In this document: in pieces, positions 20,084 to 29,371 of the stretch
How the letters are laid out: every line of letters starts with the position of its first letter
Numbering within the stretch: position 1 is the stretch's first letter
NCBI RefSeq assembly: GCF_001426885.1
Contig: NZ_LMFP01000028.1
Span: 299,043 to 363,042 of the forward strand
DNA from: Pelomonas sp. Root1444
GTDB lineage: Bacteria > Pseudomonadota > Gammaproteobacteria > Burkholderiales > Burkholderiaceae_C
DNA: 64,000 nt
Reading direction: 5' to 3'
Made by a program: the position numbers and the translations under genes
The notes under the pieces: model-generated
Databases searched by the model: none
Told to the model about the DNA's origin: nothing
Seen by the model: the letters and a program-made list of their open reading frames with translations, nothing else

Positions 20084-20584
20084 TCAGGCCTTGGCAGCTT
20101 CGGCGCGCAGCACGTCGACCAGCTCATCGAGGCGCTCGGTCGTCATGAAGCTGCACATCTGGCGGTCATTGACGAGCATCACCGGCGAGTCGGCGCAGGC
20201 GCCCAGGCATTCGCTTTTCTGCACGGTGAACAGGCCGTCGGCCGTCGTGCCGCCCTGCTCGATGCCGAGCTTGCTGCACAGATGGTCCAGCGCGTTCTGG
20301 CCGTCGCGCAACTGGCAAGGCAGATTCGCGCAAACGCTCAGCTTGAACTTGCCGACCGGACGCTGGTTGTACATGTTGTAGAAGGTCGTCACCTCGTACA
20401 CGGCGATGGGCGGCATGCCGAGATGCGCGGCGATCGCGTCTTCCGCGGCGCGCGGCACGAAGCCTTCTTCCTGCTGCACGATGGCCAGGCAGGCCATCAC
20501 GGCGGATTGGCGCTGCTCGAAGGGGTACTTGGCGACCTCGCGGTCAAAACGCGCGCGGGTGGCGTCAGAGAGTTGGTAGCTCAT
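20084..20584 (-). CDS. nuoE: NADH-quinone oxidoreductase subunit E ([2Fe-2S] thioredoxin-like)
   Basis: A 166-residue thioredoxin-fold subunit carrying cluster N1a. The four ligands are the pair in VCANLPC (C-x4-C) and the pair in ECLGAC (C-x3-C). N1a lies off the main chain near FMN. The start codon overlaps the nuoD stop by 4 bp (ATGA), so the two are translationally coupled. Confidence 0.97.
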   Translation of the reverse strand: MSYQLSDATRARFDREVAKYPFEQRQSAVMACLAIVQQEEGFVPRAAEDAIAAHLGMPPIAVYEVTTFYNMYNQRPVGKFKLSVCANLPCQLRDGQNALDHLCSKLGIEQGGTTADGLFTVQKSECLGACADSPVMLVNDRQMCSFMTTERLDELVDVLRAEAAKA

Positions 20585-21834
20585 CGATCAATCTCGCCGA
20601 ACACGATGTCCATGGTGCCGATGATGGCGACGGCGTCCGCGATCATGTGACCGCGGCCCATCTCGTCGAGTGCCGCGAGGTGCGGGAAGCCGGGCGCGCG
20701 GATCTTGAGGCGATAGGGCTTGTTGGCGCCATCGCTGACCATGTAGATGCCGAACTCGCCCTTGGGGTGCTCGACGGCTGCATAGGCCTCGCCTTCGGGC
20801 ACGTGGAAGCCTTCGGTGAAAAGCTTGAAGTGGTGGATCAGCTCTTCCATGCTGGACTTCATGTCCACGCGCGAAGGCGGCGCCACCTTGTGGTTGTCCG
20901 TGATGACCGGGCCCTGGTTGGCCTTGAGCCAGGCCACGCACTGCTCGACGATGCGGCAGGACTGGCGCATTTCCTCGACGCGCACGACATAGCGGTCATA
21001 GGTGTCGCCGTTGGTGCCGATGGGCACGTCGAAGTCCATGCGGTCGTAGACGTCGTAAGGCTGCTTCTTGCGCAGGTCCCAGGCGATGCCGGAGCCGCGC
21101 AGCATCGGGCCGGAGAAGCCCAGGTTCAGCGCACGCTCCGGCGAGACGACGCCGATGCCGACGGTGCGCTGCTTCCAGATGCGGTTGTCCGTCAACAGCG
21201 TCTCGTAATCGTCGACGTTCTTCGGGAAGCGCTTGCAGAAGTCCTCGATGAAATCCAGCAGCGAGCCGCTGCGGTTCTCATTGAGCTGCGCGATGGTCTT
21301 CGCGTTCTTGATCTTGCTGACTTGGTACTGCGGCATGCTACCCGGCAGGTCGCGGTAGACGCCGCCCGGACGGAAGTAGGCCGCGTGCATGCGCGCACCC
21401 GACACCGCCTCGTACATGTCGAAGATGTCCTCACGCTCGCGGAAGCAGTAGATGAGGATGTTCATCGCGCCGCAGTCCAGGCCGTGCGCGCCCAGCCACA
21501 GCAGGTGGTTCAGGATGCGGGTCAGCTCGCCGAACATCACGCGGATGTACTGGGCGCGGATAGGCACTTCCAGGCCGAGCATCTTCTCGATGGCCAGGCA
21601 GTAGGCATGCTCGTTGGACATCATCGACACGTAGTCGAGGCGGTCCATGTAGGGCAGCGACTGGATGTAGGTCTTCTGCTCGGCGAGCTTCTCGGTCGCG
21701 CGGTGCAGCAGGCCGATATGCGGGTCGGCGCGCTGAATGACTTCGCCGTCCAGCTCGAGCACCAGGCGCAGCACGCCGTGGGCGGCCGGATGCTGGGGAC
21801 CGAAGTTCAGCGTGTAGTTCTTGATTTCTGCCAT
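20581..21834 (-). CDS. nuoD: NADH-quinone oxidoreductase subunit D (49-kDa)
   Basis: A 417-residue soluble subunit forming, with NuoB, the ubiquinone-reduction site. Family signatures include [15 protein letters not shown] near the N-terminus, [12 protein letters not shown] and the C-terminal [10 protein letters not shown]. It descends from the large subunit of [NiFe] hydrogenases but lacks the metal-binding cysteines. The separate nuoC and nuoD arrangement, rather than a fused nuoCD, is the normal betaproteobacterial state. Confidence 0.98.
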   Translation of the reverse strand: MAEIKNYTLNFGPQHPAAHGVLRLVLELDGEVIQRADPHIGLLHRATEKLAEQKTYIQSLPYMDRLDYVSMMSNEHAYCLAIEKMLGLEVPIRAQYIRVMFGELTRILNHLLWLGAHGLDCGAMNILIYCFREREDIFDMYEAVSGARMHAAYFRPGGVYRDLPGSMPQYQVSKIKNAKTIAQLNENRSGSLLDFIEDFCKRFPKNVDDYETLLTDNRIWKQRTVGIGVVSPERALNLGFSGPMLRGSGIAWDLRKKQPYDVYDRMDFDVPIGTNGDTYDRYVVRVEEMRQSCRIVEQCVAWLKANQGPVITDNHKVAPPSRVDMKSSMEELIHHFKLFTEGFHVPEGEAYAAVEHPKGEFGIYMVSDGANKPYRLKIRAPGFPHLAALDEMGRGHMIADAVAIIGTMDIVFGEIDR

Positions 21835-21845
21835 GGCTTACAGAC

Positions 21846-22442
21846 TCAAAGGCCGCCGTACTTGTCTTCGCGAATGATGCGCGGCGTGATCTCGCGCGGC
21901 TCGATGGTCACCGGCTGGTAGATGACACGCTTCTGCTCAGCGTCGTAGCGCATCTCGACATGGCCCGACACCGGGAAGTCCTTGCGCATCGGGTGGCCGA
22001 TGAAGCCATAGTCGGTCAGGATGCGGCGCAGATCGTCATGGCCATCAAAGATGACACCGTACATGTCGAAGGCCTCGCGCTCGAACCAGTTGGCCGAGCT
22101 CCACACCGGTGTGACCGACGCCACGCTGGGGAAGTCGTCGTCGGTGGCAAACACCTTCAGGCGCAGGCGCCAGTTCTTGGTGATCGAAAGCAGGTGGCTG
22201 ACGATCGCGTAGCGCGGGCCTTCGTAGCCGCCGTTGCCGAAGTCGCTGTAGTCGACGCCGCACAGGTCGATCAACTGCTCGAGCTTCAGCTCGGGGTGGT
22301 CACGCAGCGTGGTCGCCACGTCGAGGTAGTCGGCGGCGCGCACAGTCAGCGTCAGTTCACCCAGCGCGTTCTTCAGATCGACGACGCGATCACCGAGGAC
22401 GGCGCCAATTTGCTGGGCCAGGGTTTCGAGATTCAGGCTCAT
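21846..22442 (-). CDS. nuoC: NADH-quinone oxidoreductase subunit C (30-kDa)
   Basis: A 198-residue peripheral-arm subunit without cofactor. The family signature is around [19 protein letters not shown], followed by [19 protein letters not shown]. The ATG at 22442 ([11 protein letters not shown]) fits the family; the frame continues a few codons upstream without conserved content. It lies 10 bp after nuoB. Confidence 0.97.
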   Translation of the reverse strand: MSLNLETLAQQIGAVLGDRVVDLKNALGELTLTVRAADYLDVATTLRDHPELKLEQLIDLCGVDYSDFGNGGYEGPRYAIVSHLLSITKNWRLRLKVFATDDDFPSVASVTPVWSSANWFEREAFDMYGVIFDGHDDLRRILTDYGFIGHPMRKDFPVSGHVEMRYDAEQKRVIYQPVTIEPREITPRIIREDKYGGL

Positions 22443-22452
22443 ACCTTGGCAC

Positions 22453-22929
22453 TCAGCGGGCAATGGTGTTTTCGCGGCGGATCTTGGCCTGCAACTGCAG
22501 GATGCCGTACAGCAGCGCCTCGGCCGTCGGCGGGCAGCCGGGCACGTAGACGTCCACCGGCACGATGCGGTCGCAGCCGCGCACGACGGAGTAGCTGTAG
22601 TGGTAGTAGCCGCCGCCGTTGGCGCAGGAGCCCATCGAGAGCACCCAGCGCGGCTCGGCCATCTGGTCGTAGACCTTGCGCAAGGCCGGCGCCATCTTGT
22701 TGCACAGCGTGCCGGCCACGATCATCAGGTCGGACTGGCGCGGGCTCGGACGGAACAGCATGCCGAAGCGGTCGATGTCGTAGCGGGCCGCGCCCGCATG
22801 CATCATTTCCACGGCGCAACAGGCCAGGCCGAAGGTCATCGGCCAGAGGGAGCCGGTCTTGGACCAGTTGATGAGCTTGTCGACCGAGGTCGTGACAAAG
22901 CCCTCTTTCAGGACGCCTTCAATACCCAT
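22453..22929 (-). CDS. nuoB: NADH-quinone oxidoreductase subunit B (cluster N2)
   Basis: A 158-residue subunit ligating cluster N2, the terminal electron donor to ubiquinone. The unusual tandem cysteines are in [13 protein letters not shown]; the other ligands lie in [14 protein letters not shown] and [12 protein letters not shown]. The length is normal. It sits between nuoA (33 bp upstream) and nuoC. Confidence 0.98.
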   Translation of the reverse strand: MGIEGVLKEGFVTTSVDKLINWSKTGSLWPMTFGLACCAVEMMHAGAARYDIDRFGMLFRPSPRQSDLMIVAGTLCNKMAPALRKVYDQMAEPRWVLSMGSCANGGGYYHYSYSVVRGCDRIVPVDVYVPGCPPTAEALLYGILQLQAKIRRENTIAR

Positions 22930-22962
22930 TTCGAATTCCCAGCGTGTGTGGCGTGGCGCTTC

Positions 22963-23322
22963 TTATTCCCAATCCAGGGCGCCTTTTTTCCATTCGTAGG
23001 CAAAGCCGACGACCAGAATGCCGAGGAAGATCATCATCGCCCAGAAGCCCGTCGCGCCGATTTCCTTGAGCGCCACGGCCCAAGGGAACAGGAAGGCAAT
23101 TTCCAGGTCGAAAAGAATGAACAGGATGGCGACGAGGTAGTAGCGCACGTCGAATTTCATGCGCGCGTCTTCAAACGCCTCGAAGCCGCATTCGTAGGGG
23201 GAGTTCTTCGCCGCGTCGGGCCGGTTCGGACCGAGCAGTGCGCCCAGGATCTGGGGAGCAATCCCGACCACTGCGCCAACCAAGATGAAGAGGATGACGG
23301 GCAAGTATTGATCGAGATTCAT
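22963..23322 (-). CDS. nuoA: NADH-quinone oxidoreductase subunit A
   Basis: A 119-residue subunit with three transmembrane helices. The conserved loop after TM1 reads [23 protein letters not shown] (given here as its start NSPYECGFE at about residue 40), a region that touches the quinone channel. The start is preceded by AGAAGG about six bases upstream. It is the first nuo gene, separated by 223 bp from the upstream tRNA-Leu. Confidence 0.97.
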   Translation of the reverse strand: MNLDQYLPVILFILVGAVVGIAPQILGALLGPNRPDAAKNSPYECGFEAFEDARMKFDVRYYLVAILFILFDLEIAFLFPWAVALKEIGATGFWAMMIFLGILVVGFAYEWKKGALDWE

Positions 23323-23545
23323 TTGCGCCTTCTCTGGTCGACTAAAACGTCTTCGTCAACGCAGCCGCTGTACCAGCCGACCACAAAAGCAAACAGGCGC
23401 GCCACCAGCGAATCGAATGATGTCGCTCGCGGATCGCGCCCGCCTTGAACCCAGCTTGGATCAGCACGGTTTCAAACCGGCTGATCTTCGCGACAGGCCG
23501 CTTTGGCTGGCCCGCCACAAGCGACGGGGATCCTAGCCTATGTTC

Positions 23546-23630
23546 TGGTGCCGTCGGCGAGACTCGAACTCGCACAGCTTTCGCCACTACCCCCTCAAGA
23601 TAGCGTGTCTACCAATTTCACCACGACGGC
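23546..23630 (-). tRNA. tRNA-Leu (anticodon GAG)
   Basis: The 85-nt leftward sequence begins GCCGTCG and ends with a complementary CGACGGC followed by A and an encoded CCA. The anticodon stem CTATC/GGTAG holds loop TTGAGGG, giving anticodon GAG, which reads CUC and CUU. The extended variable arm (TGGCGAAAGCTGTGCG region) is that of a class II leucine tRNA, and the T-arm loop is GTTCGAGTC. It lies between secG and nuoA, an order common in Burkholderiales. Confidence 0.95.
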
Positions 23631-23684
23631 AGTATTCAAATGCGCCTGGCAACCTGGGAGGGATTGCTTGCCAGACAGCCTCGC

Positions 23685-23716
23685 ATTCTATACCGAAAGT
23701 GACAGCTCTCGGCCAA
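23685..23716 (-). promoter_or_regulatory. Sigma-70-like promoter for tRNA-Leu and possibly the nuo operon
   Basis: Reading leftward, TTGGCC (23716-23711) is followed after 18 bp by TATAGAAT (23692-23685). A start about 7 bp further would lie near 23678, some 48 nt before the tRNA 5' end. It sits in the short gap after secG. No terminator follows the tRNA, so nuo may be read from here as well. Confidence 0.55.
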
Positions 23717-23739
23717 AGAAGCGAGCTTTCAGCCCGGCT

Positions 23740-24129
23740 TCAGTTCGCCGCTGCCGACGCCGCAGCAGAGGCCGGCGCGGCCGGTGCCAGCACGGCGCCC
23801 GGGATGGCGGCAGCACCCGACGCGGCCGGAGCCGGGGCGGTGATGGGCGCGCGGTCCAGCGCGGTATCGGCGCCGGTCGAAGCGGACGTTCGGCCGTTGG
23901 ACAGGAAGGCCAGGCCCAGCGTGCAGCCGAAGAACAGCGTCGCAGCGACGGCCGTCGTGCGCGACAGGAAATTGGCGCTTCCGGTTGCGCCGAACAGGCT
24001 GCCGGAGGCGCCACTGCCGAAGGAAGCGCCCATGTCGGCACCCTTGCCGTGCTGCACCAGCACCAGACCGATGATCGCCAGCGCCGACAGCAATTGAACG
24101 ATCAACACCAGATTCGCAAAGAACTGCAT
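23740..24129 (-). CDS. secG: Protein-export membrane protein SecG
   Basis: A 129-residue inner membrane subunit of the SecYEG translocon. It has two transmembrane helices (LVLIVQLLSALAIIGLVLV and TTAVAATLFFGCTLGLAFL) separated by the conserved QHGKGADMGASFGSGASGS loop. The Ala/Pro-rich tail of about 45 residues is low-complexity and longer than in E. coli. I chose the ATG at 24129 (MQFFANLVL), the family start; another ATG lies three codons upstream. The neighbours tpiA and tRNA-Leu match the usual synteny. Confidence 0.93.
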   Translation of the reverse strand: MQFFANLVLIVQLLSALAIIGLVLVQHGKGADMGASFGSGASGSLFGATGSANFLSRTTAVAATLFFGCTLGLAFLSNGRTSASTGADTALDRAPITAPAPAASGAAAIPGAVLAPAAPASAAASAAAN

Positions 24130-24158
24130 TCCAAACACTCCATCAAAACTCTTGTGAC

Positions 24159-24178
24159 GCCGGCCCTCATTGGCCGGC
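24159..24178 (-). other. Perfect 7-bp hairpin between tpiA and secG
   Basis: GCCGGCC and GGCCGGC surround a 6-nt loop in the 59-bp tpiA-secG gap. No U-tract follows in the leftward direction, so it is more likely an mRNA-stabilising or processing hairpin than a terminator. Confidence 0.4.
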
Positions 24179-24188
24179 GCCGGAAAAC

Positions 24189-24932
24189 TCAGTGGGCCGC
24201 GGCCAGGCAGATGGCCGCGAAGTCGGCCACCTTCAATGAGGCGCCGCCAATCAGACCACCATCGATGTCAGGCTGCGAAAACAGCTCGGCCGCGTTGTCA
24301 GCCTTCACGCTGCCGCCGTAGAGGATGCGCATGACGCCGGAACGGTCCGTCGCTGCATGCAGTTGAGCGCGAAGCACCGCGTGCACGGCCTGCGCCTCGG
24401 CCGGCGTGGCCGTCAAGCCGGTGCCAATCGCCCAGACGGGCTCGTAGGCGACGACCATCTCGCCGCAGCAATGGCCGAGCGTGTGAATGACCGCCGCGAG
24501 TTGGCGCTTGACGACGGCTTCCGTCTGGCCGGCCTCGCGCTCGGCGCGGGTTTCACCAACACAGACGATCGGCGTCACGCCATGGGCCAATGCAGCCTTG
24601 GCCTTGTCGGCGACGAGCTGATCGCTCTCCGCATGGTAGGCACGCCGCTCCGAGTGGCCCACGATGGCGTAACGGCAGCCGATGTCGGCCAGCATCGCGC
24701 TCGAGACCTCGCCGGTGAAGGCGCCCTGCTCGTGCGAGGAGCAATCCTGCGCACCGTAGGCGATGCTCGTGCCGGTCAGCGCGAGGGCCGTCTCGGCGAT
24801 GTAGGGGAAAGGCACGCAGACGGCGACGTCGGCGTTCCAGGGGCCGGCCTCCTTCAGGCCGGCCAGCAGCTGGGCATTTGCAGCGCGGCTGCCATGCATC
24901 TTCCAGTTGCCCACGACGAGTTTTCTTCTCAT
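24189..24932 (-). CDS. tpiA: Triosephosphate isomerase
   Basis: A 247-residue TIM-barrel glycolytic enzyme interconverting dihydroxyacetone phosphate and glyceraldehyde 3-phosphate. Catalytic residues are visible: Lys11 in GNWKMHG, His93 in IVGHSERRA and Glu164 in [11 protein letters not shown], with the phosphate-gripping IGGASL near the end. The length is standard. It lies 10 bp downstream of the quinone oxidoreductase gene in the pnp-to-nuo run. Confidence 0.98.
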   Translation of the reverse strand: MRRKLVVGNWKMHGSRAANAQLLAGLKEAGPWNADVAVCVPFPYIAETALALTGTSIAYGAQDCSSHEQGAFTGEVSSAMLADIGCRYAIVGHSERRAYHAESDQLVADKAKAALAHGVTPIVCVGETRAEREAGQTEAVVKRQLAAVIHTLGHCCGEMVVAYEPVWAIGTGLTATPAEAQAVHAVLRAQLHAATDRSGVMRILYGGSVKADNAAELFSQPDIDGGLIGGASLKVADFAAICLAAAH

Positions 24933-24942
24933 CTCAGCTCCA

Positions 24943-25929
24943 TCACCAGTTCAGCACGATCTTGCCGATGTGCTGGTTCGATTCCATCAGCGCATGCGCT
25001 TCGGCCGCCTGGACGGCAGGCAGCTCGCGGTAGACCACCGGCTTGATCCTGCCGGCATCGATCAGCGGCCAGACCTTGTCGCGCAGCGACCGCGCGATGC
25101 CCGCCTTGAAAGCGGCGGAGCGCGGGCGCAGTGTCGAGCCCGTGATGGTCAGCCGCTTGCGCAGCACCAGTCCGGCGTCGATCTCCGACTTCACGCCGCC
25201 CTGCACCGCGATCAGCGCGAGCCGGCCATCTTCAGCCAGCGCCTGCACGCCGCGGCCGATGTAGTCACCGGCCACCATATCCAGGATCACGTCGACACCG
25301 CGTCCGCCGGTGGCAGCCTTCGCTTCAGCGACGAAGTCCTGCTCGCGGTAGTTGATCGCGAGATCGGCCCCCAGCGCCTTGCACGCCTCCGCCTTGTCGG
25401 CGGCGCCTACCGTCACCAGCACGCGGGCGCCCAGCGCCTTGGCGAGCTGGATGGCGGTCACGCCGATGCCGCTGCCGCCGCCGTGGATCAACAGCGTCTC
25501 GCCAGCCTGAAGACCTGCGCGATCGAACACGTTGGCCCAGACGGTGAAGCAGGTTTCCGGCAGGGTCGCCGCCTGCGTCAGCGTCCAGCCCTGCGGCACC
25601 GGCAGGCACTGCCCGACCGGCGCTGTGCACAGCTCGGCATAGCCGCCACCGTTGACCAGCGCGCAGACCTTGTCGCCCAGTTTGAAACCATGCGCGACCA
25701 GCGCATCGGCATCGCCGGCGACGATCTCGCCCGCGACCTCCAGCCCCGGCAGCTCGCTCGCACCCGGCGGCGGCGGGTAGGCGCCCTTGCGCTGCAGCAC
25801 ATCCGGGCGGTTGATGCCCGAAGCTGCAACGCGGATCAGGCACTCACCCGGGCCCGCGACCGGGTCTGGCCTTTCAGCCAGCTCCAGCACTTCAGGCCCG
25901 CCGGGGCGGGTGATCGCGATGGCTTTCAT
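24943..25929 (-). CDS. NAD(P)H-quinone oxidoreductase (zeta-crystallin / PIG3 type)
   Basis: A 328-residue medium-chain dehydrogenase/reductase without the zinc-ligand cysteines of alcohol dehydrogenases. The NADPH-binding turn reads [19 protein letters not shown] near residue 148, and [19 protein letters not shown] is typical of the PIG3/quinone-reductase branch. It probably reduces quinones or related enones; the physiological substrate is unknown. It lies 11 bp after pnp and 10 bp before tpiA, so it is co-transcribed with both. Confidence 0.87.
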   Translation of the reverse strand: MKAIAITRPGGPEVLELAERPDPVAGPGECLIRVAASGINRPDVLQRKGAYPPPPGASELPGLEVAGEIVAGDADALVAHGFKLGDKVCALVNGGGYAELCTAPVGQCLPVPQGWTLTQAATLPETCFTVWANVFDRAGLQAGETLLIHGGGSGIGVTAIQLAKALGARVLVTVGAADKAEACKALGADLAINYREQDFVAEAKAATGGRGVDVILDMVAGDYIGRGVQALAEDGRLALIAVQGGVKSEIDAGLVLRKRLTITGSTLRPRSAAFKAGIARSLRDKVWPLIDAGRIKPVVYRELPAVQAAEAHALMESNQHIGKIVLNW

Positions 25930-25940
25930 CGCTTGGGCGA

Positions 25941-28094
25941 TTACTCCGCGGCGGGCGGCGTGCTGTCAGCGGCCGGAGCCACCGGCGCAGCTTCGCGCTC
26001 AGGACGGTCGATCAGCGCCTTCATCGACAGCTTGATGCGACCCTTCTCGTCGGTCTCAAGCACTTTGACCTTGACGACCTGACCTTCCTGCAGGAAGTCG
26101 GTCACCTTCTCGACGCGCTGGTGGGCGATCTGGCTGATGTGCAGCAGGCCGTCCTTGCCAGGCAGCAGGTTCACGAGCGCGCCGAAGTCCAGGATCTTGA
26201 CGATCGGACCTTCGTAGACCTTGCCCACTTCAACTTCGGCCGTGATTTCCTGGATGCGCTTCTTGGCAAGCTCGGCCTTGTCGGCGTCGGTCGAGGCGAT
26301 CGTGATGGTGCCGTCTTCGCCGATGTCGATGGTCGTGCCGGTTTCTTCGGTCAGCGCGCGGATGGTCGAGCCGCCCTTGCCGATGACATCACGGATCTTC
26401 TCCGGGTTGATCTTCATCGTGTACAGGCGCGGCGCGAACTGCGACACCTCGGTGTTGGCCGTGCCCATGGCTTCGACCATCTTGCCCAGGATGTGCAGGC
26501 GGGCTTCCTTGGCTTGCGCCAGCGCGACCTGCATGATTTCCTTGGTGATGCCCTGGATCTTGATGTCCATCTGCAGGGCGGTGATGCCGGTCGTCGTGCC
26601 GGCCACCTTGAAGTCCATGTCGCCCAGGTGATCTTCGTCACCCAGGATGTCGGTCAGCACGGCGAAGCGGTTGGCGTCCTTGATGAGGCCCATGGCGATG
26701 CCGGCCACGTGGGCCTTCATCGGCACGCCGGCGTCCATCAGCGCCAGGCAGCCGCCGCAGACGGAAGCCATCGACGACGAGCCGTTGGACTCGGTGATTT
26801 CGGAGACCACACGCAGCGAGTAGGGGAAGTCTTCCTTGCTCGGCAGCGCGGCGATCAGCGCGCGCTTGGCGAGGCGGCCGTGGCCGATTTCGCGGCGCTT
26901 GGGGCTGCCCACACGGCCCGTCTCGCCGGTGGCGAAGGGGGGCATGTTGTAGTGCATCATGAAGCGGTCTTCGAACTCGCCGTCCAGCGCATCGATGCGC
27001 TGCGCGTCACGGTCGGTGCCCAGCGTGGCGATGACCAGCGCCTGCGTCTCGCCGCGCGTGAACAGCGCCGAGCCGTGGGTACGCGGCAGGATGCCGTTGC
27101 GGATCTCGATGGGGCGCACGGTGCGGGTGTCGCGGCCGTCGATGCGCGGCTCGCCGGCCAGGATCTGGCTGCGCACGATGCGGGCTTCGATCTCGAACAG
27201 CAGGCCTTCGACCTCGACCTTGTCGAACTCGACGCCCTCGCCCTTCAGCGCGGCGAACACGCTGGCGGTCACGCCGCGGCAGGCTTGCGTACGGGCCTGC
27301 TTGGAGCGGATCTGGTAGGCCTCGCGCAGAGGGCCCTCGGCCAGCGCGTTGACCTTGGCGATGAAGGCTTCGTCCTTGGCAGGCGCGGTCCAGTTCCAGG
27401 CCGGCTTGCCGGCGTCACGCACCAGCTCGTTGATCGCGGCGATGGCGACGTTGCCTTGATCGTGACCGTAGACGACGGCGCCGAGCATCACTTCTTCCGA
27501 CAGGCCAGAGGCCTCGGACTCGACCATCAGCACGGCGGCTTGCGTGCCGGCGACGACCAGGTCCATCTTGCTGTTGACCAGCTCGGACTTGCTCGGGTTC
27601 AGCACGTACTCGCCATTGACGTAGCCCACGCGGGCGGCGCCGATCGGGCCGTTGAACGGGATGCCGGAGATGGCCAGCGCGGCGGAGGTGCCGATCATTG
27701 CGGCGATGTCGGCCTGCACTTCGGGGTTCAGGCTCACCACGTGGATGACGACCTGGACTTCATTGAAGAAGCCTTCCGGGAACAGCGGGCGGATCGGGCG
27801 GTCGATCAGGCGGCTGGTCAGTGTCTCGTGCTCGGAGGGGCGGCCCTCGCGCTTGAAGAAGCTGCCGGGGATCTTGCCGGCGGCGTAGGTCTTCTCGAGG
27901 TAATCGACGGTCAGCGGGAAGAAGTCCTGGCCGGCCTTGGCTTCGGTCTTGGCGACCACGGTGGCCAGCACGACGGTGCCTTCGATGTTGACGAGGACGG
28001 CACCACTGGACTGGCGGGCAACTTCACCCGTTTCCAGCACGACTTGGTGGCGGCCCCATTGGAAGGACTTCGTGACCTTGTTGAACATGGACAT
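25941..28094 (-). CDS. pnp: Polynucleotide phosphorylase
   Basis: A 717-residue 3'-5' phosphorolytic exoribonuclease, trimeric in the degradosome. It has two RNase PH domains (about residues 10-150 and 320-550), a KH domain with [17 protein letters not shown] near 565-582 and a C-terminal S1 domain ([18 protein letters not shown]). Three in-frame ATGs lie within 15 bases. CCAGGAG abuts the first but is 6 bases from the second, so the second (28094, [14 protein letters not shown]) is the likely start. The tail beyond S1 is short and Ala/Pro-rich. The leader is strongly folded. Confidence 0.97.
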   Translation of the reverse strand: MSMFNKVTKSFQWGRHQVVLETGEVARQSSGAVLVNIEGTVVLATVVAKTEAKAGQDFFPLTVDYLEKTYAAGKIPGSFFKREGRPSEHETLTSRLIDRPIRPLFPEGFFNEVQVVIHVVSLNPEVQADIAAMIGTSAALAISGIPFNGPIGAARVGYVNGEYVLNPSKSELVNSKMDLVVAGTQAAVLMVESEASGLSEEVMLGAVVYGHDQGNVAIAAINELVRDAGKPAWNWTAPAKDEAFIAKVNALAEGPLREAYQIRSKQARTQACRGVTASVFAALKGEGVEFDKVEVEGLLFEIEARIVRSQILAGEPRIDGRDTRTVRPIEIRNGILPRTHGSALFTRGETQALVIATLGTDRDAQRIDALDGEFEDRFMMHYNMPPFATGETGRVGSPKRREIGHGRLAKRALIAALPSKEDFPYSLRVVSEITESNGSSSMASVCGGCLALMDAGVPMKAHVAGIAMGLIKDANRFAVLTDILGDEDHLGDMDFKVAGTTTGITALQMDIKIQGITKEIMQVALAQAKEARLHILGKMVEAMGTANTEVSQFAPRLYTMKINPEKIRDVIGKGGSTIRALTEETGTTIDIGEDGTITIASTDADKAELAKKRIQEITAEVEVGKVYEGPIVKILDFGALVNLLPGKDGLLHISQIAHQRVEKVTDFLQEGQVVKVKVLETDEKGRIKLSMKALIDRPEREAAPVAPAADSTPPAAE

Positions 28095-28114
28095 GCTCAT
28101 CTCCTGGTTGTTGT

Positions 28115-28287
28115 GGGTGCGGCGGCACCCGGGGGAACCGGGAACGAGACTGGGTTTGGTCCAGATGCCATTCCAGGGCGGTTCAGGCAAACCGTCTTGG
28201 AATGATCCGACACCACGTCAGCTCGGTTCCGGCAGATGGACAAAGAGCCTGTACTGGGCTTGAGGACCAGACAGGCTCCGTGTCGGA
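28115..28287 (-). promoter_or_regulatory. Structured rpsO-pnp intergenic leader (probable RNase III/PNPase control region)
   Basis: Four hairpins follow one another in the transcript. An 8-bp stem pairs 28280-28287 (GTGTCGGA) with 28206-28213. Nested in it, GAGCCTGT at 28271-28278 side pairs with 28245-28252, extended by CTGG/CCAG. A third pairs CATTCCA 28169-28175 with 28198-28204, with CGGTT/AACCG inside. A fourth is GGGTGC/GCACCC at 28115-28130, just before the pnp start. In E. coli the pnp leader is cut by RNase III and then degraded by PNPase for autocontrol; this position and shape suggest the same here, by inference. The inner hairpin is followed by only three U's, so it would be a weak terminator. 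Confidence 0.55.
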
Positions 28288-28296
28288 ATCGGTGAA

Positions 28297-28566
28297 TTAC
28301 TTGCGCAGGCCCAGCTTGGCGATCAGCGCGACATAACGGCTGGAGTCGACGCGCTTCAGGTAGGCCAGCAGGCTCTTGCGGGTGTTGACCATCTTCAGCA
28401 GACCACGGCGGCCGTGGTGGTCCTTGGCGTGGGTCTTGAAGTGGGGGGTCAGCTCGTTGATGCGAGCGGTCAGCAGGGCGACTTGGACTTCGGGGCTGCC
28501 GGTGTCATTGGCGCTGCGGGCATTGGCCTTGACGATTTCGGCCTTGTTCAGATCGGCGACGGACAT
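28297..28566 (-). CDS. rpsO: 30S ribosomal protein S15
   Basis: An 89-residue primary 16S rRNA-binding protein of the small subunit platform. The signature [20 protein letters not shown] and the [22 protein letters not shown] core are intact. The ATG at 28566 ([11 protein letters not shown]) gives exactly the usual length; four codons upstream are open but untypical. It is followed by pnp, the classic rpsO-pnp pair. Confidence 0.98.
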   Translation of the reverse strand: MSVADLNKAEIVKANARSANDTGSPEVQVALLTARINELTPHFKTHAKDHHGRRGLLKMVNTRKSLLAYLKRVDSSRYVALIAKLGLRK

Positions 28567-28631
28567 TGTGTTTTCCAAAAAGGTTTCGGAAGTCCGGCCG
28601 GGCGAGACGCACTACAAGCGCTGCCGCAGAC

Positions 28632-28746
28632 GGTTTCCGGGGTTGACTTGCGGACACGGGGGAAACCACCCCGAGCCGTGCTGTGCCGCCCGGCTTTTCG
28701 CCAGACGCTTCTTCTGCACCATGAAGCGCAAAAGCCGCGGAGTATA
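28632..28746 (-). promoter_or_regulatory. rpsO promoter -10 and folded 5' leader
   Basis: Leftward TATACT (28746-28741) is a good -10 box without a clear -35. Immediately downstream, a hairpin pairs 28730-28737 with 28691-28698 (CGGCTTTT/AAAAGCCG) and continues with CGCTTC/GAAGCG. A second perfect 7-bp stem, GGTTTCC/GGAAACC, joins 28661-28667 and 28632-28638. This gives a leader of about 165 nt, well suited to S15 autoregulation as known in other bacteria; the mechanism here is inference. The rest of 28747-28892 up to the heat-shock promoter shows nothing I can name. Confidence 0.5.
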
Positions 28747-28892
28747 GCGTAGCCAGCATCACCGCCCGCCTTCACCTCCGCCCTCTCCTCGCCACGGACC
28801 GGCGCAAGTGCGGCAATTCGGGCCGGTTTCAAGGGCCTCAAACGCGCCACCCTGCAAATGCGTGAGTTCTCTTGTGCCGGCGCACAACCGCT

Positions 28893-28920
28893 CTTGAAGC
28901 GCTTACGCACTGCCCTATCT
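28893..28920 (+). promoter_or_regulatory. Sigma-32 (heat shock) promoter for the Hsp20 gene
   Basis: CTTGAA (28893-28898), a 14-bp spacer, then CCCTATCT (28913-28920). The sigma-32 consensus is CTTGAAA with CCCCATNT after 11-16 bp, so the -35 is exact over six bases and the -10 differs at one position. It lies 58 bp before the Hsp20 ATG, with CGGAG as ribosome-binding site 7 bases before the start. Confidence 0.75.
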
Positions 28921-28978
28921 CTCGGTCATCGGGTGCTGCTCCCGACTGGTTCAGCAGCGCAACCAACGGAGTTTCACC

Positions 28979-29371
28979 ATGTTCTATCTGACCCACCCCC
29001 GCCACGTCGCCCGAGTCCTGCGGCAGTTTGACGTCGATGCCGACGCCGCCCGCACGCCGGCCCTGGACGTCAGCGAAGACGACAAGGGCTACCGCGTCAC
29101 CGTGGACATGCCCGGCGTCGCCAAGGAGGCCGTCAAGGTCTGCATCGAAGGCCGCCGTGTCGGCATCGAAACCGCCACCGAGGAAGCCGCACCGACCGAC
29201 GGCTCGCGCCTGCTCTACCGCGAGCGCCGTGCCGCCCGCTACGCCCGCAGCTTCGCGCTGCCGACCGAGATCGACCAAGGCCAGTCCGAGGCCCGCTTCG
29301 AGAACGGTGTGCTGACGCTGAACCTGGTCAAGCGCGTCGCCGAGAACGGCGGCCAGCTGACCGTGCTCTAA
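28979..29371 (+). CDS. Hsp20 / alpha-crystallin small heat-shock protein
   Basis: A 130-residue ATP-independent holdase. The alpha-crystallin domain spans about residues 25-125: it starts [20 protein letters not shown] and contains the hallmark A-x3-NGVLTL pattern ([15 protein letters not shown]). The N-terminal arm is short and the C-terminal I-x-I/V motif that docks neighbouring dimers is absent (it ends GGQLTVL), so large assemblies may not form as in IbpA. Expression is likely heat-induced. The gene ends overlapping tsaD by 4 bp, tail to tail. Confidence 0.9.
   Translation: MFYLTHPRHVARVLRQFDVDADAARTPALDVSEDDKGYRVTVDMPGVAKEAVKVCIEGRRVGIETATEEAAPTDGSRLLYRERRAARYARSFALPTEIDQGQSEARFENGVLTLNLVKRVAENGGQLTVL

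Noticed and set aside
23468..23481. Small palindrome CGGTTT-AAACCG between tRNA-Leu and nuoA
   Set aside because: The arms are only 6 bp with almost no loop and there is no link to a promoter; likely chance.
23342..23587. An 81-codon leftward frame running from tRNA-Leu towards nuoA
   Set aside because: Its first codons are the tRNA itself, and the rest has no ribosome-binding site or recognisable motif; probably non-coding leader.
26121..28205. A very long open frame antisense to pnp, and similar ones opposite the propeller cyclase (56090-59242), nuoL and the RND permease
   Set aside because: They mirror the real genes in high-GC sequence, encode Arg/Gln/His/Asp-rich low-complexity protein, and have no conserved motifs.
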